Shown: piece after piece, positions 63,820 through 64,000 of the stretch | Position numbering within the stretch: position 1 is the stretch's first letter | How the letters are laid out: each line of letters starts with the position of its first letter | Source: Litomosoides sigmodontis | Lineage: Eukaryota; Nematoda; Chromadorea; Rhabditida; Onchocercidae | DNA: 64,000 bases | NCBI GenBank assembly: GCA_963070105.1 | Contig: OY718808.1 | Coordinates: forward strand, 7,985,398-8,049,397 | Direction of reading: 5' to 3' | Made by a program: the position numbers and the translations under genes | Notes under the pieces: generated by a model | Seen by the model: the letters and a program-made list of their open reading frames with translations, nothing else | What the model was told of the DNA's origin: nothing | Database searches by the model: none

Positions 63820-64000
63820 CTGAAAATAAAGCTAATTTTTACATTAATAATTACTGTAATATACATGAAATAAATGTAATTTTCTTTCGTAATACACACC
63901 ATACGACCAGAAAACGATTTATTAAAAATTATCACCAGAAACGCGTAGGCTTATTTCAGTAACTGTCGCTATATTGATAACCCATCAATAGTATTTCATT

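Overview
The window is AT-rich nuclear DNA from a nematode, most likely a clade III (spirurid or filarial-type) parasite. The evidence is a cuticle collagen with an N-terminal membrane anchor and a dibasic cleavage site, an innexin, a nematode-type casein kinase 1 fragment, genes made of many small exons with TTTCAG-like acceptors, and introns of roughly 100-600 bases, longer than is typical in Caenorhabditis. The species is not determinable from the sequence alone. I built gene models by hand from reading frame, splice phase and family similarity. Every multi-exon model below keeps frame across all junctions except where stated.

Layout, left to right. 1-1053 (+): 3' end of a casein kinase 1-family gene. 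2404-8619 (+): ZC3H14/Nab2 (sut-2-like) poly(A)-binding protein, 18 exons. 9938-15076 (-): an innexin, 11 exons. 15.1-26.0 kb: about 11 kb without a convincing gene, holding purine repeats and a few protein-like ORFs. 26034-37355 (-): a 31-exon KANSL3/NSL3 homologue whose N-terminal two thirds is a basic, serine-rich extension. 38333-39063 (+): NDUFA2, divergent from KANSL3. 39630-40212 (-): an orphan two-exon gene. 40678-42651 (+): cuticle collagen. 44204-47963 (-): RMI1 homologue. 48.8-50.2 kb: several small candidate genes. 50582-54696 (-): SNW1/SKIP splicing factor. 55-59.4 kb: gene-poor, with GA repeats and a 94-bp TA microsatellite. 59437-63819 (-): 3' part of a BCL11-family zinc-finger gene that runs off the right edge.

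The gene set is mostly housekeeping and nuclear: RNA tail binding (ZC3H14), spliceosome and transcription (SNW1), chromatin (KANSL3), recombination (RMI1), transcriptional control (BCL11) and complex I (NDUFA2), with two structural or membrane genes (innexin, collagen). There is no sign of horizontal transfer, transposons, rRNA, tRNA or spliced-leader RNA genes. The points most worth following are the roughly 1,090-residue nematode-specific extension of KANSL3, three GC-AG introns, a BCL11 homologue with a reduced and altered zinc-finger set, and several unassigned small genes.
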